From contig JAITYX010000052.1 of assembly GCA_021018815.1 (NCBI GenBank), positions 2,656,501-2,720,500 on the forward strand: a DNA stretch of 64,000 bases, read 5' to 3'. The notes under the pieces were generated by a model. It had not been told where the DNA came from, searched no databases, and saw only the letters and a list, made by a program, of their open reading frames with translations. Made by a program: the position numbers and the translations under genes. Below, in pieces: positions 36,853 to 49,905 of this stretch (position 1 is the first letter of the stretch; the number at the start of each line of letters is the position of its first letter). Origin of the DNA: Talinum fruticosum (lineage: Eukaryota > Streptophyta > Magnoliopsida > Caryophyllales > Talinaceae).

Positions 36853-39800
36853 TGTAACACCCCAAAGCACCCCTAAGAGTATTACATCGCCCGAGTTCCT
36901 TGAAGGAACTCCCGAGGCTCTTTACGGTGTAAGTTTGGTCTGTCTAAATTTAACTCTAAGACAATAAGGATGGTTTTCCAAAAGGACCCGAGATTTCATA
37001 AAAATTTTGGCGAGTTCTATTTGCAATATGGACTATCCCATAGGCGCGAAGCCTAAAACCCTACATAAGAAACATAGTAAAACTCGACGAGCCACACGCT
37101 CGGAGTATACAACTCAACGGCCACACGCCGGAGTCCAACCAATCACGTTATAAAACTTAAAACAATCTAACTGGGTTTATAATACTTCGAGTACAACTAT
37201 ATGAACTAAATTACAATTACAACATTGAGAATCATAACAATGCATGTCAGCTACTTGGGTCGCTTCAACCACCAACAATCGGCAAAAGTCCGAAGCATGC
37301 TAAGTGTAAATTATGCTTACGAAAGTGTACCGCAACACTCGGGTGGGGCGGGGCAATTTGTGGGGGTGAGCAATAATCCACGGGCTCACCGGAGTCTTGT
37401 ACCCTTGAAAAATGGAAATTCTTTACACGTAATACTCATAATAATGAAATCTACGAAAACATAATAACGTAATACAAATCTATATACTTTTCACTGAAAT
37501 CTCTTGCAATGAAAAAGATCATGACTCATTAATCACTTAAAAGCACATATTCACATTCATAAACAATTCTTTTCGGGTTGAATCAACATTCCAGGCCTTC
37601 GAGGACTCGAACTAGCACTTCTTTAATTCAGGGCGCGACTCCGACAAAAGGCTCCCGGGACCATTCTTCTAGAAAGTCTCGGAGCGGGCATCCTGTCTCT
37701 CCAGGACCCCTATTAGAACCCTTCCCTCGAAGTCTCTAGCTGGGCGTTCCCGGTTCGAACCCTTCGGTATGCTAAATGATCCGTAGCCAGTCGATTCAAA
37801 ACAATTTGCACATTCTCATTCATCACATTCACTTCGCAACTTTCTCAATCGATTTGATATCAAGGAAGGCATGACACCACGTGCCACCCTTATAAATTCA
37901 CTTTCTCAAATAAGCTTTGCTTCTTTAAAACACAATCACGTTCGAAAGGCGGTTCTCAAGAAGTTGCATTCAAGAATTATTCACGTTACATACAAAACTC
38001 CTTTCGAAACTATTTTGAGCATCACGTAAAGTAATCACATAGCACAAATAATCACCATTCATTGCAAGCACTCATTCTCGACTCTTTTCCAACTAAGCTT
38101 TTCTCAATTCATCGAGTTTAGTACAATTGAATCCATTTTCCGAGCCACAATAACCACAAGTGCATATCACTTAAGTGACGTTTCAAGTTTGTCACAATTC
38201 ATTGCCTTTTGCCTCACTTACTCATTTTACGCTTCTACTTTGTAATTCAACTTCTTTTGCCCGTATTCGGTCACATCTCTCTTGCTCTCACTTTATTGCC
38301 TAAGTCCCTTTCGTTGTGCTTAACTTCGGACTTGATTTCATCCCAAAGACTAAGATATGCTCTAAACTCATTATTTAACTCTTGCTCGTCCGTCCTTGGT
38401 TACGTAACTCTCAATCTCTTTTCATTATTCGGTCTCCGTTACCTTTGCTTATTTTCACGCTTAGTTCAACCTCGAGGAATTAAATATACTTCGAATGTAA
38501 TCAAGTTCACAATTGCCTATTCTCACTTACTTGTCCCAATTGCGCATTACTCAATACAAATTCATACTCCTCTTTATATTTCAACCTACCATTTCCCAAT
38601 GTTCGTAATTAGCTCTTGATACCGCAGGTTCAAGAATCTCTAAATCTTAGTTAACTCGTAATTCATACCCATGTCCTAACCCCTTACTCCTTAATAGATA
38701 TCCGGAACTTCAAAACCACTCATTTGACCTGTACAATTTAACCTTTTCGAGAATCGACGGGTTCGGTTCGACCCTAAACAACTACTAATCTCTTTAACGT
38801 TCCCAAATGAATTCTCTATTTAACCCATATGACTCCTTTCGTGACCCAATTCAACCTTATCAATTCTCTAAAATCCGTTCTAAACTCTTATTTCAATCTC
38901 AAACAACAATTAGGCCCGTTACGCAATACGGATACTCATCATTCGCAACTACATCAATATTCACATAACACATACAACAATCACAACAATTCCATTTAGG
39001 TTTTGAAATTACTAATAGTTTAGAGTATAAGACTACCCACCTCGATTTTTGGGTTTGGAATTGATCGAATTGCTCGTTGTCCCGACTTTGTGTTTGGGTT
39101 GTGTTTGGGTTCGAGGAAGGCTCGCTTCTTGCTTCGGTTCGGCGGTTCTAGCCCCCTGCCGCCCCTCGGTCCGGCCCTCCCTTGTGCTCGCCGCCGGTCT
39201 GCCTCCCTTGTCGTCGTAGCCGGTCCCGGTTTCCGGCCGCTCTAACTCCCGCTCGTCTATCTTTGTTTCGGGTCTACGTTACGCCCTCGCTCTGTCCCAA
39301 CCTCTCGCTTCCTTCCCTCGCTCGCGTCGCCGGCTGCCCGCTGCGTTCATTACTCCGCTCGCCGGCCTCCGACCTCCGCTTCGATTCCCGCACGCCTCCT
39401 CTCTCTCTTTCCCCCTTTCGGTGCTCTCCCTTCGCCCGCGTCTGCTCGCGTCGCCGACCATCGCCGACGGTCCCGCGGTGGTCGCCCGTCCTCGCGGTCT
39501 CCTTCGCCGCGCGCACTCGCCTCCTCCCTCTCTCTCTTCCGTTCGGTGGTTCTCTCTCTCTCCCTCGCTCTCGTTGCTCTGCTTCTTCTTCCTCTGCTGC
39601 CGGGCTCCACCGATTAAACTCTCGGTCCTTAACCCCCATTGGACCCCCAAATTTAATTTCTATCTCATTTCCAACTTAAACCAAAGCCCACCTCTTCATT
39701 ATTCAATGAAAATAATTGCCGGCCCATATATCACAAGTCTATATCTCCTCTCTTCCGTCCTCTTACACTCTGCTGCGTCCCAACGTATTTTAATATGTCG

Positions 39801-40016
39801 GCCACGACAATTCCTAATCACCCAACGGTTCAGCTCGAGATGAGAAAGGAAGGCAATTTCCTTGATTTTATTCATTTGCCACGACCTCCAAAGGAATTCT
39901 AACGTAATATGTCCGGCCGTAAATAAAATCAGTCACTCAACCCCCTAGTTGCGGGGAAAAATACTCAATAATTCTATGCTTTTCAACCTGTTTTCTTTAA
40001 AATTCCGGGTATTACA
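36853..40016 (-). mobile_element. Solo LTR (gypsy-like), 3.16 kb
   Basis: It starts TGTAACACCCC and ends CCGGGTATTACA with a 5-bp target duplication TTAGA (36848-36852 and 40017-40021). No primer-binding site, polypurine tract or protein domain is visible inside, so it is a solo LTR. Orientation is called minus because TGTAATACCCGG is a common start of plant Ty3/gypsy LTRs. The CpG-rich stretch at 39130-39610 probably is the LTR promoter region; the overlapping Arg-rich frames there are not genes. Confidence 0.8.
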
Positions 40017-40209
40017 TTAGATGTATCAGTCTAATCTGAAAGTATAAACAGATATGTTGTATTTATTTAATGAAGTATCAATTTACTCATTTAAAAAATA
40101 AACCCTTTTTTATCTCCTTTAAAATTTCATTAGAAACAAAGCAAAGAAAGGCAAACCTAGAACATGCCTTCTAAGCCGAGTATATTCGAGTTGTATCGGC
40201 ATGCATTAT
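40017..40209. other. CACTA interior between the solo LTRs
   Basis: 193 bp of CACTA sequence left between the two LTR insertions. Confidence 0.6.
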
Positions 40210-42588
40210 TGTAACACCCCAAATTATAATTATCTATAAAACTAATTCATGACATAGCCCAATCGAACTTAAGAAATATTTGACAACGGAAGCTAATATA
40301 AGTCGGGACATTACCGCAGTCACTTATAGGAGAAACAAGGCCTATACCTAAATATACCACATATTATTATATATATATTATATTTACTTGTGCAAATCGT
40401 CGCAAGATTTATACATTACATACTTAACTTAGATAGTACAAAAGTCCGTCTGTTTGTTCACATATAATCCAAAATACATTAACACCAAAATACAACATCC
40501 AAGTCATCTGCCCGATACCGACCTTTTAGGATTCTGTTTCCTTCTCCTCATGCAGTTCCTGTTTAAATACTTGGTTGCTTCTCTTTCCCTAAAAAGTTTA
40601 AAACATAAAACGAGAAAACATAAAATGAGCGATTGGCTCAATATGTTACCATTGCACTTTGTAAAATAATTTCAAAGAGTCGGTGAGCACGCGAGCGATT
40701 TTAAATTCATTTAAAACTCAAATATTTTAGCAAAATGCACGGTTTGTGTTTCCTGTAAACTTCTCAATTTCGTTTTCAACTTCTTAAATGTTTTAGTTTC
40801 GGGCCGTCACTAGGACCCCAATTTACATGCATTTGCAGCCATGACTTCAATTAAATGATTCAATTAAAGTTCCTGTTTATTAGGAAGGCATAATACGTGG
40901 CCTCGATTAAACAATTCGATTGAAGTTCCCGATTATCGGGAAGGGCCCAATACGATTAATTACTGCTAGCAGACATTTGTGAACGATTAACGATTAACAA
41001 TTACTTGGGTCCTAAAGAATTGTAGGCCGAAATAAAAACAAACACGATAACGTTTTATAGAACAATTAAAATTTAACTATCTTGGAAGAGTACAAGTAAT
41101 AACGTACCTCGGTCGATCGTTTGCTTTTAAATTTTTATTTTCTTTACTTCATCGAATAGCCGTTCCTATGGAATTTCTGTTTTCAAACAGAAATTTAATG
41201 TTTGCATTAATAAACTTATTAGTCTTTCTTGTATCTATGTACTTTACATTTTGACCAATTCAATTGTCTAAACCACTAACAGGATTAAAATTCCAATTTC
41301 CTCCTTAAATTAATTCTCTTCAAAACTCGTTATACTTTTAATTATATACACCTCCTAACCACTAACTCATTTATCAACTTCCAAATTACAAATTTCAACT
41401 TCACAAAAATCACTTCCAATTCCAATAAAACCTCCAAACATATTTTCATCCTTTTTTTTTTCAAGATTAACCTAACCCAATTTGATTAACTCACTTCCCT
41501 AGCATAGCCTATAACTTAAACGATTTTCACACCCTCAATCAATCCGTTCATGCTCATATAGAAGAGCGAACAAGCATATTCACAATTATGAATATCTCAA
41601 ATTTATCTCCAATACCAACTTAGCCCACAACAAACCCAAAAGAAATCCAATTTCACATATATCCATATTTCACTACTCTCCAAAGTTCATCCAATTCCAC
41701 CATAACCAACTCACAACTCACATATACTTGTCTAATTTATTCAATATCAACATAAATTTGCGATAAAATTTGCTTAGAAATTAAGGATTGGAGATATACC
41801 TCAAACTAAGTTAGATGTGAAATTGGGCGGTGGTGGCTCGGTGGTGGAGACCCGACGGCTCGAGCAGCGGCGTGAGGCGTTGGTTGGTGGCGTTAGGCGT
41901 CGAAGGAGACCAGGGCGACGACGGCAGCCAGATCCGACGGCGACAGCGGCAGCCCTGCCTTGCCCGACGCAAACAGAGAGAAGAAGGGGAAGAAAAAAAA
42001 CGATGGCAGCAGCAGGGAAGGGGAAGGGCGGCAGCGAGCAAACGCCGGCAGTAGGGTCGGTCGGGACCGGCGAAGCCTGGCTGGTGGTGGTAGCAAATGG
42101 CGGCAGTGAGGGGATGGGAAAGAAGAGAGGTAAGGGAGATGGAAGATGAAAGAGGTTAGCTTGTTTTGTAATCCTCCTTCATTGGTATATCTCGCACGAG
42201 ACTTCTAGCAACTCCCCCCTTTTTTTCTCTAAAAATTCTTAATATCTTCATCTCTTTTTTATTATTAATTTTACCATATGATTAAATGTTTAATCACACA
42301 TTTGTCTATTTTCATTTGCTTATACATATTTTCTAACTCTCTCTCTTCTTTTCTTTTTTCATTTATTTATTATTTAATTATAAATAAACCGTGTTTCGAG
42401 ACACAATTTTACATTATTCGAAATGTGAATTTGTACAATTTACCCATTATTATTTGCGATTATTAAATTTGTTCGCACATTTTATTTCGGTTTCGTATTT
42501 TGCACGGCTCACTTGCTCTTAAACAATATTAATACGATAAAATATAAATTTAAAATAATTAATTACGATTTAGTTTCGGGGTGTTACA
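40210..42588 (-). mobile_element. Solo LTR (gypsy-like), 2.38 kb
   Basis: It starts TGTAACACCCC and ends GGGGTGTTACA, flanked by ATTAT (40205-40209 and 42589-42593). It has no internal retroelement domain. A CpG-rich block (41820-42110) resembles in position the one in the neighbouring solo LTR, but the two LTRs are otherwise different families. Confidence 0.82.
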
Positions 42589-42593
42589 ATTAT

Positions 42594-43260
42594 GGAAAAT
42601 TGTCGATTTGGAGACCACCTTCAATCACTAAACAAGTTAATTTCTCAATGTCAAGCACACGAAGTGCAAAATACGGGAGACTTTTCCCAACCCACATGAT
42701 CTCTACCCGAATTTCCACTTTGCAGTAATGGAAATCAAAACAACAACAACGCTAAACTAGTCCATACACGAAAGAACAGAAATTATGGAGAATTCACAGA
42801 TTTGGAGAACCAAATGTCAAATTTCGATAAACAAAAACATACCCGAAAATTGAAATTGCTTCCAAATGTTATGCTCGGGAGGTCGGGAATGCGAGGGAGT
42901 TCGAGGGCACCACGAACAGGAATTGGCGGTAGCGAAACGCTGGCGAGAGTGGCGGATCGGGAGGAGGTCAACACCGGCCGCAAAATTTCGAGACAACGAC
43001 GGCTGGGCGAGAGACTTCGAGAGAGAGAGTGATGGAGCAAGACTTAGAGAGAGAGAGGAGCGAAGACACCGGTGATCGAAGAAACTGGTGCCGGATGGGA
43101 GCGAAGACGCCGGTGTCGGAGAGGAGCGAAGACGTCGCCGCCGGAGAAGAGCGCAATGGCTTGGTGTTCGGGGGAGGGATAGGAGGGGGAGAGTTGGGGA
43201 TTGAGAATTGGAGTCCTGTGACGAAAGGGGAAATCGTCCTAAGTTGTTGGAATTAGTCAA
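42594..43260. other. Right interior of the CACTA element with CpG-rich block
   Basis: CpG-rich at 42860-43200, with GAGCGAAGAC(A/G)(C/T)CG repeated at about 43057, 43100 and 43121. Several short overlapping frames exist on both strands but none is protein-like. It is probably the element's promoter region. Confidence 0.5.
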
Positions 43261-43507
43261 CTTTAGCGTCGGACCTAACAATCGGATTCCAATTAGAGTC
43301 GAAATTGTAATCCTACTCTAAATTCGGACGCCAATTAGCGTCGGACTTTAATCCGATTCTAAAATCGGACGCTAATAGAGTCTGTTTTTTATTTTCGACT
43401 CAAATAGTATCTCTTGTAAGTTCTGACGCTAATTTCGTCAATATTAGAGTCGAATTTTGTTGTGGTCTCTAAATTCCGACGCTAATCGCAAGTTTTTTGT
43501 AGTGAAA

Positions 43508-43736
43508 GCATATCCGCACTTAAAAGTTCCACTTCCACGTATTATCCAACATTTTCCACCTAAAATACAAAATAACAAAAATAAAAAACACAATTAGACC
43601 ATGACAAAGATAATCCAATTGTAAATAATAGAAGAAAATTTTTACCTTTATAAGCTCTTTAAAGGATAATTTTGGTCGTCGTGGTAGACTTGTTGTCCAC
43701 AACCTTTACAAAATCTTAACCGCTTAGCTTGTTACT
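43508..43736. other. Sequence between the CACTA element and the FAR1 remnant
   Basis: The words CACTTAAAAGTTCCACTTCC and CGTATTATCCAACAT nearly repeat the left flank of the CACTA element (34690-34727). No gene is seen. Confidence 0.5.
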
Positions 43737-44411
43737 CTATTGCTTTATCTTTTCCACCTTAAATTCATTTACCACTTCCTTTTGTATTGCATTGCTTAGG
43801 TGGGAGAATGTCGATTTGATCGGGAGCACTTGAGGCCTTGACCCTTTAAAGAAATCTATTAGCATTGACATATGCTTATTTTGCTCGAAAGCCATAAGTC
43901 GATTCAAACTCTCTATTCCTTCACTACGGGGATGGTATGCGTTAGAACGTCTTGGCAAGAATATGCTGCTCTGTCTCATCCGAGAGTCTCGTCTCTTCAT
44001 ACTACCTTTTTCTTTCAAAAGAAAAGAAAGAAAAGGATGTCAATTTAGGCTCCTTCCCTTCCACTCGAATACCAGCTAGCATAGGTACTACGAGCCCTCT
44101 GTCCCCCAATAAATGACTCCAACTCACTTATTTTGCTCTCACTTGTAGTTCTCTTAAACTCCTTCACTTCTTTCAAAGTACATTGAATTCTTAAGCCAAC
44201 AAGGTTGAGGATATCTAAGTATCTTCCTGCGAGTTGCATACAATCCAAAAAGTCAACCCAAATTTCTTGAAAATAATTTCCCTTGGAGTTCCATTTGTGA
44301 ACGTCCTTCTAAAAGAGTGTCATTTGCATCAAAAATTAGCTTCTTTCCTCCTATTTTAATCTATCTATTCAAAACATAATATGATGAAAATTCCCATAAA
44401 GCCTTTCCCTT

Positions 44412-46715
44412 TGTAACACCCGAGATTTTTGGAGGAATTACTCATGAAACTAAATAAAATTTAAAAAGATTCAATTGTTAGAGTGTTATTCCATGCGCTT
44501 AAAAAACACGTAAGGCTTATACTTTTAATAAAATAAAAATAAAATTTGTCATTTATTTAATCAATTACTAACATTTATTGGAGCTATACTTTTCACACTA
44601 AATTCATAATACAACTAAAATAGTTGAAGACTTATTCCAACTAGAAAATGAAACTAGGCGAGCATCCCGATAATCCAATTATTCCCATGCATTCACACTT
44701 TCAACATGTGTTGCCATATCGTACAAATCGTGGTAAGACTTAGAAGAGAAAATAGCCAATTGCTTGCGTAATTCAAGATCGAGTCCATTCTCAAACCACT
44801 CCATTTGCTTTATCATTTGGAATCAATTTTGCGGCAAACCTTGGTAACTCCATGAACCTGACGACATACTCCACCAATGGCATCGTTCCTTGCCTTAAAT
44901 TAACAAACTCACGCTCCTTTTCTTTCCTCAAGAAATCAGAATAAAACTTAGCCCTTAGTTCCTCTTTTAGATTTTCCCATCAAAATCCTTCTCTTCACTC
45001 CTTATGTTTGAGTGTCTCACCAAAGGTTGGCTTGACCAATTAAAAAGTAACTTGCAATTCTTGTTTCCCGATCAATTAGACACTTAAAAATTATAAAGAG
45101 TTTATCAAATGCTTTTATCCAATTCTCTAAAATCACAGGATCGGTTGTATCATCATACTTTGGAGGATTATGGGAACCAATCATCTAAAACACTTTAGAA
45201 TAAACATCATTCTCTTTGTCCTTATTTTGAGTTGAAAATAATTTTTCCATCATAAAGGCCATGGTCTTTGGGTCCCGGTTTGCCATATCCATTTCAATAA
45301 AATTCTCATTAATCTTCAACGAATTTTTGTTATTGTTCGGTGGGGTATCCATGTTGAATGGGTTTCTTGACATCTATTAGTATAACACTAATGTTAGGTT
45401 CCCCTATCCCCTTAAAGGCGATTAATTAGTAAGACAAAATATTTCACAAAAGCATATATGAGAAAAGCAAACAAGAAATATCTTTAAACAACGAGGGAAA
45501 ACAAAAATATAATGCATCCCCATAATTTACCCAGGACCTTTTCAATTTTAACTTAATGATTTTATTCATTTACATACTAATTTTGCTTAATTTTCTCAAT
45601 TTTACTTAAACCTAGGCTCGATACCAAGTGTAAAACCCTAACATTTTTTAAAGGAATTACTCATTAAACCAAATAAAATTTAGAAAGATTCAATTGCTAG
45701 AGTGTTGTGCCACGTGCATATAAAAACACGTAAGGCCTATAATTTTAATAAAATAAAAATAAACTTTGTCATTTATTCAATCAATTACTAACACTTGTTG
45801 GAGTTATATTTTTCACACTAAATTTATGATATAACTAAAATAGTTGAACACTTATTACAACTGAAAAATGAAATTAGGCGAGCGTCCTAATAATACATTT
45901 GTCCCCATGCATTCACACTTGTACCTTAAAATAATAAAACATTTAAAATGAGAGAAGAAAACTCTCAGTATAATACACCCAATCATGGAAATAATAATTT
46001 TCTGAAATTCATTTTGTTTAGAAATAGGATAAGAAAACACTTAGATTTCGGATGTTGTAACAATGAATGAGAATTCCCTTTGAAAGGGACGATGAATAAT
46101 GAGTCGATGAGCACGTATACCGAGGTGATTACTTAAATAGTGAAAAATAGAGAATATAGGCATCCTTTGTCACGAAAATATTTTAAAATCATTGCACTCA
46201 TAGGCATATACTCTTTGATTAAAAACGATAATAATGAATAAATTGACATGCGTTGTACCTTATTATTTGCACTTGGAAAGTAAGCTCTAGGTAACTTCAA
46301 TAAAATCTAAGAACAGAAAATTTCAGAAAGTTTCACTCAAGATGAGAGTAGAGAGAAAAGTATAAAAAACTAAAGATAAGTGAAGATGAGAAAATATGAG
46401 TGAGAGATACCTAATATTTTGGGGGTATTTATAGGGGAGTAAAAATTGAATACTCTAAGGTTATGGTACCTCAAAGGTCCTAATAAGTGCCCTAATTATT
46501 TCTAAAAATTATGAGACAAATTAATCCCTAACCTTAATGGCTTGTCTCTTTGCTTATTATCCATATGTATTTAGACACTACTTTAATAATAATCCATCAA
46601 ATATGTGCTTAAATCAAAAATATCATATTCCAAATTTTAATAATCATGTTTTATGCTAGATTAAATTATTATTATTAATAATAATAATAATTTTAAAAAA
46701 TTTTGGGTTGTTACA
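44412..46715 (-). mobile_element. Internally deleted gypsy-type LTR element
   Basis: Flanked by CCCTT (44407-44411 and 46716-46720) and bounded by TGTAACACCC and GTTACA. Read on the minus strand, a full 5' LTR (46715-45629) is followed directly by a tRNA-Met-type primer-binding site (TGGTATCGAGCC, 45626-45615) and part of gag. It then jumps into the last 290 bp of the 3' LTR (44703-44412). Polymerase, integrase and most of the 3' LTR are missing. The two LTR pieces differ at many positions, so the insertion is not very recent. Confidence 0.85.
44704..45600 (-). pseudogene. Partial retrotransposon gag
   Basis: The open part (45373-45185) begins MSRNPFNMDTPPNNN, and is followed in the next pieces by words typical of plant gag such as NPPKYDDTTDPV, ENWIKAFDKLF and YFLIGQA. 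Stops and frameshifts occur, and the gene ends at the deletion junction. Confidence 0.65.
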
Positions 46716-48540
46716 CCCTTCAAAATACACAATATATGGCAATAAGGAATACCTTCACATTTAAACATTTTACATAAGCAATGTGCCACATGAGTGGAGG
46801 GTTCATATATAACTTGCCTTTTTGTATCCTTAACACAGTAATTAATAGCCCTTTCTCTATTGCTTGCTTATCCTTAACCTCACAATCCATATAAGCATTC
46901 CAAAACTCATTTTGAGACTTATAAAAATTAGCATAGGTATAGATTTCACCTGTATGCCTCTCTAAAACTTTGGTTGTTTTCAATATAGGCACGGAAGAAG
47001 ATGTTTTATTAACCGCTTGCAACTTATTATGCCTTTGAAACTCCGAGTGCACTTTCAAATCAAATTAAAAAACTCAATCAAACTCAAATGTGGATTCATG
47101 AAATTACTAAAGAATTGATTTTCACTTTCAGATCTTGATGTGATTCTTAATACTTCTCCCTAAAATAAATCCCTGAAAGAGGCGGATATCCACATATCTC
47201 AAATATGATACAAATGCGACAACCATGAATTATTATACAAATCAAAATCTTGGATAACAATTTACCACCCTTGTTCAAATTATTTAGGAGTCTCTTAATT
47301 ATAGACACATAATTTGAATCGTGCAAGAAAGTCATCTGTTACTATTCAAAGAACATCCCACCTTCTCTTACAATTTTTTCATAATATGCCAAACGCAAAA
47401 TCGATGAGTCGTCATTTGAAAATTTTCTTGTATTGCTATTTTCATTGTAGGATCTTGATCGGTAATAAGACAAATAGGCATTTGACCCCCATTGCATTTA
47501 AAAACTTATCAAATAACCACATAAATGATTACTGTTTTCTCATCCTCCAAGAATGAAACCCCGAATATAAAACACAACCTATGGTTATTAACCCATTGAA
47601 ACGGGCAAATATCATTTTGTATCTATTAGTATCATATGTTGTATCAAAAGAGACCACATCACCATAGAGTGAATAATTAAGTCTTGTAATGACATCTGCC
47701 CAAAACACATAGTTTAAGTGTACCATCAACATGCAACTTGTAGGAAAAATAAAATGATGGATGAACCTCTCACTTCCTTTTAAAATTCTCAATAAACATT
47801 TGAGCATCGGAATCTTTTTATAAATGCTTTCAAGTGTTTTTGAAAGTTTTTCAAGTCTTATTTACTACAACCAACATTTCCAAAGTCACCAACTTGCTTT
47901 TTAATGATACGATGAGCTTTAGAAGGTCCGATATTAGCACAAGTAAATGACTTGGATAAAGTCCTATGCACACTATTTACAACTCTAATAAACTTTAGCA
48001 TATGATGCTTCCTATGAGTTGCAAGTAAATGCGTATGACCTTCATGAGATCTGAAAATTACATATGCACCACTACTTGTTTTTTAAAACCAATCATTGTA
48101 TTACAACCCTTTCTAGTCAACTTCACTTTTCGATGAGGGTTCACATTCGTTGATAAATGCCTAAATCCTTGTTTAGAGCAAACAAAATACTAATGTGAGT
48201 GGGCACCTTCTTTAGTTTTCTTATATCTTGATTTACATACACTAAAACCAACATGATGAGCATAAAATTTATAGAATTTCTAACATTCTTCGACGTTAGC
48301 AAACTCCAATCCCTCTTTTGGTTTGAACTCCTCTTCATAAAAAGGTATCCAGTCCTTTGCAATATGTGTAGGACTTCTGAATTTTGAGGTGTTTGAAGCT
48401 CGTCTTAAGTGTCTTTCCCTACATATAATCAAGTACTCATCAGATTTCAAAATTAACAAAATGGGCACTTGAACCTTGAACATATGACCTTCAAGACATT
48501 CAAGAAACACACATGTATAAACTTTTAAGATCTTATCTCA

Positions 48541-49637
48541 ATTGCTAAACTTTAAAGACATGTGACCTTCAATTGATAGAACCTTGGATTAGCAACAAAG
48601 GAGCAATCTGGACAAATTGCACACAAATATTAGCTAACGATAGTTTAGCTTAGTTGAAGAACACAGACTTGCACATGGACATTCCACTCTTATTCTACAA
48701 CCTTGAACTGACGATAACCCCAAAATCGAGACAAAGCAAATCATATAACCCAAATTTCATATCCAAAATTTCACATCCTCTAGATTCACTTCTATAGATA
48801 AAATGAAAAGTAACAACACTTAAAAATTCTTAGCCAATACTTAAATTCACAAACAACTCTATTAACTACCTTGTCATTGTAATTGAATCCTTTTTCCCAA
48901 ATGAAACTCACACTTCAAATAAAAATTCAAATTAACAAGCACATAACATTCGGAAAAAGCTCGGATATCCTTAAGAAGCCAAAACATCACAAAAACCCAA
49001 ATTCGGACCTAAAAATTCAGAATATTCAGCCACAATCATAAAAAAAAATCAAAAAATGACTCCAAAATCAGGCATAACCCTTGCCCTGAAAATTAGACAA
49101 AAACCAAATTTTGAACTGCCATGTACACAAAATGAAAAAAAATTACTCGAGAATCGGACTCGCGGGGAGGGTGATTTTCTAATGGCGATCGGGGCAAGCC
49201 CATTTTTTGGCTAGAGATAGACGAGATAGGATCGAGAGAGGAAGGGAGGGAGATGGAGAGCAAGAGAATGAGATAGAAAAGGAATTTAGAAACGAGAGTG
49301 AGAGCAAGAGAGAGAAAACCCTTACTTGCGACTAAAATAGTGAAGTTGTGCTTCTCGGTTAGGGTTTGAAGAATAATAGAGGAGGACGCCAGCGAGGAGG
49401 AATTGACCGACGGATGATAAAGATAGAGAACAGGGGACAACAAGAGGTTAGAAACCAGTGAGCGAGAAATGAGGGGGTCTCGACCCTTCTAAGCATTTTT
49501 TTTTTTGTGTTTTTTCCTTTTTTAAATTAAAAATCCTCTTTTAATCTAAACCCTCAAATTTTAATTGAATGATTTAGATTAAAAGTGCTCACCTAATAAG
49601 TAAGTTCACCTAAAAGGGAGGGCTCACTTGAACCCTT

Positions 49638-49640
<3 letters not shown>
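48541..49640. other. Region upstream of the FAR1 pseudogene
   Basis: No gene recognised. About 49200-49400 is GA-rich on the plus strand (CT-rich on the minus strand), as expected for a 5' leader of the FAR1-type gene. (TA)n follows at 49640-49672. Confidence 0.35.
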
Positions 49641-49674
<34 letters not shown>

Positions 49675-49905
49675 AAAATAGTTGAGTTATATTTCATTAC
49701 CGAGATGTTGTAAGCATTTTGGGCTATATCGACCTATTTACACTTCATATGACCCTCTCATTCCTCCTAGGTATGTTGTCGAGGCTATCCCATCTATATC
49801 CCTTTTTTGTCTGTTTTCCATCATGATTTTTTCTACATATTTTGTATATTTCTTTAATTTCCATGTCAATGCTATGGTCCCCAATTTAATCTGCTCTTTG
49901 ATGTC

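Larger units (their letters stand above)
34733..43504. mobile_element. Large CACTA element with two nested solo LTRs
   Basis: The ends are CACTATAGTAAA and TTTTTTGTAGTG, flanked by AAA (34730-34732 and 43505-43507). Both arms are packed with TTAGCGTCGGA-type subterminal repeats and their complements (34757-35075 and 43260-43490). It contains a transposase-associated coiled-coil remnant (35340-35590), two solo LTRs (36853-40016 and 40210-42588) and a CpG-rich block (about 42860-43200). Without the LTRs it would be about 3.2 kb. Confidence 0.85.
43737..48510 (-). pseudogene. FAR1/FHY3-like (MULE-derived) pseudogene
   Basis: Remains of a FAR1-related protein read leftward. A FAR1 DNA-binding region lies at about 48330-48070 (EGLEFANVEEC, FYAHHVGFSV, YFVCSKQGFR, TRKGCNTMIGF) with two in-frame stops. 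A MULE-transposase-like region at 47807-47529 includes YGDVVSFDTTYDTNRYKM. A later region at 47058-46780 has FQRHNKLQAVNKTSSSVPIL and FWNAYMDCEVKD, close to where a SWIM zinc finger should start. A gypsy-type element (44412-46715) interrupts the gene there. Two open pieces follow (44248-44045 and 44018-43737), with no clear match. FAR1 family members are transcription factors derived from Mutator transposases; this copy is dead. Confidence 0.8.

Noticed and set aside
36734..36967. 77-codon ORF
   Set aside because: It crosses the boundary between CACTA interior and a solo LTR, so it is a chance fusion.
39182..39843. Several overlapping Arg/Ser/Glu-rich ORFs on both strands
   Set aside because: They lie in the CpG-rich part of a solo LTR. 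Stop-free frames on both strands follow from GC content, and none looks like a protein.
41811..42149. Overlapping Arg/Gly-rich ORFs on both strands
   Set aside because: Same situation in the second solo LTR; no protein family features.
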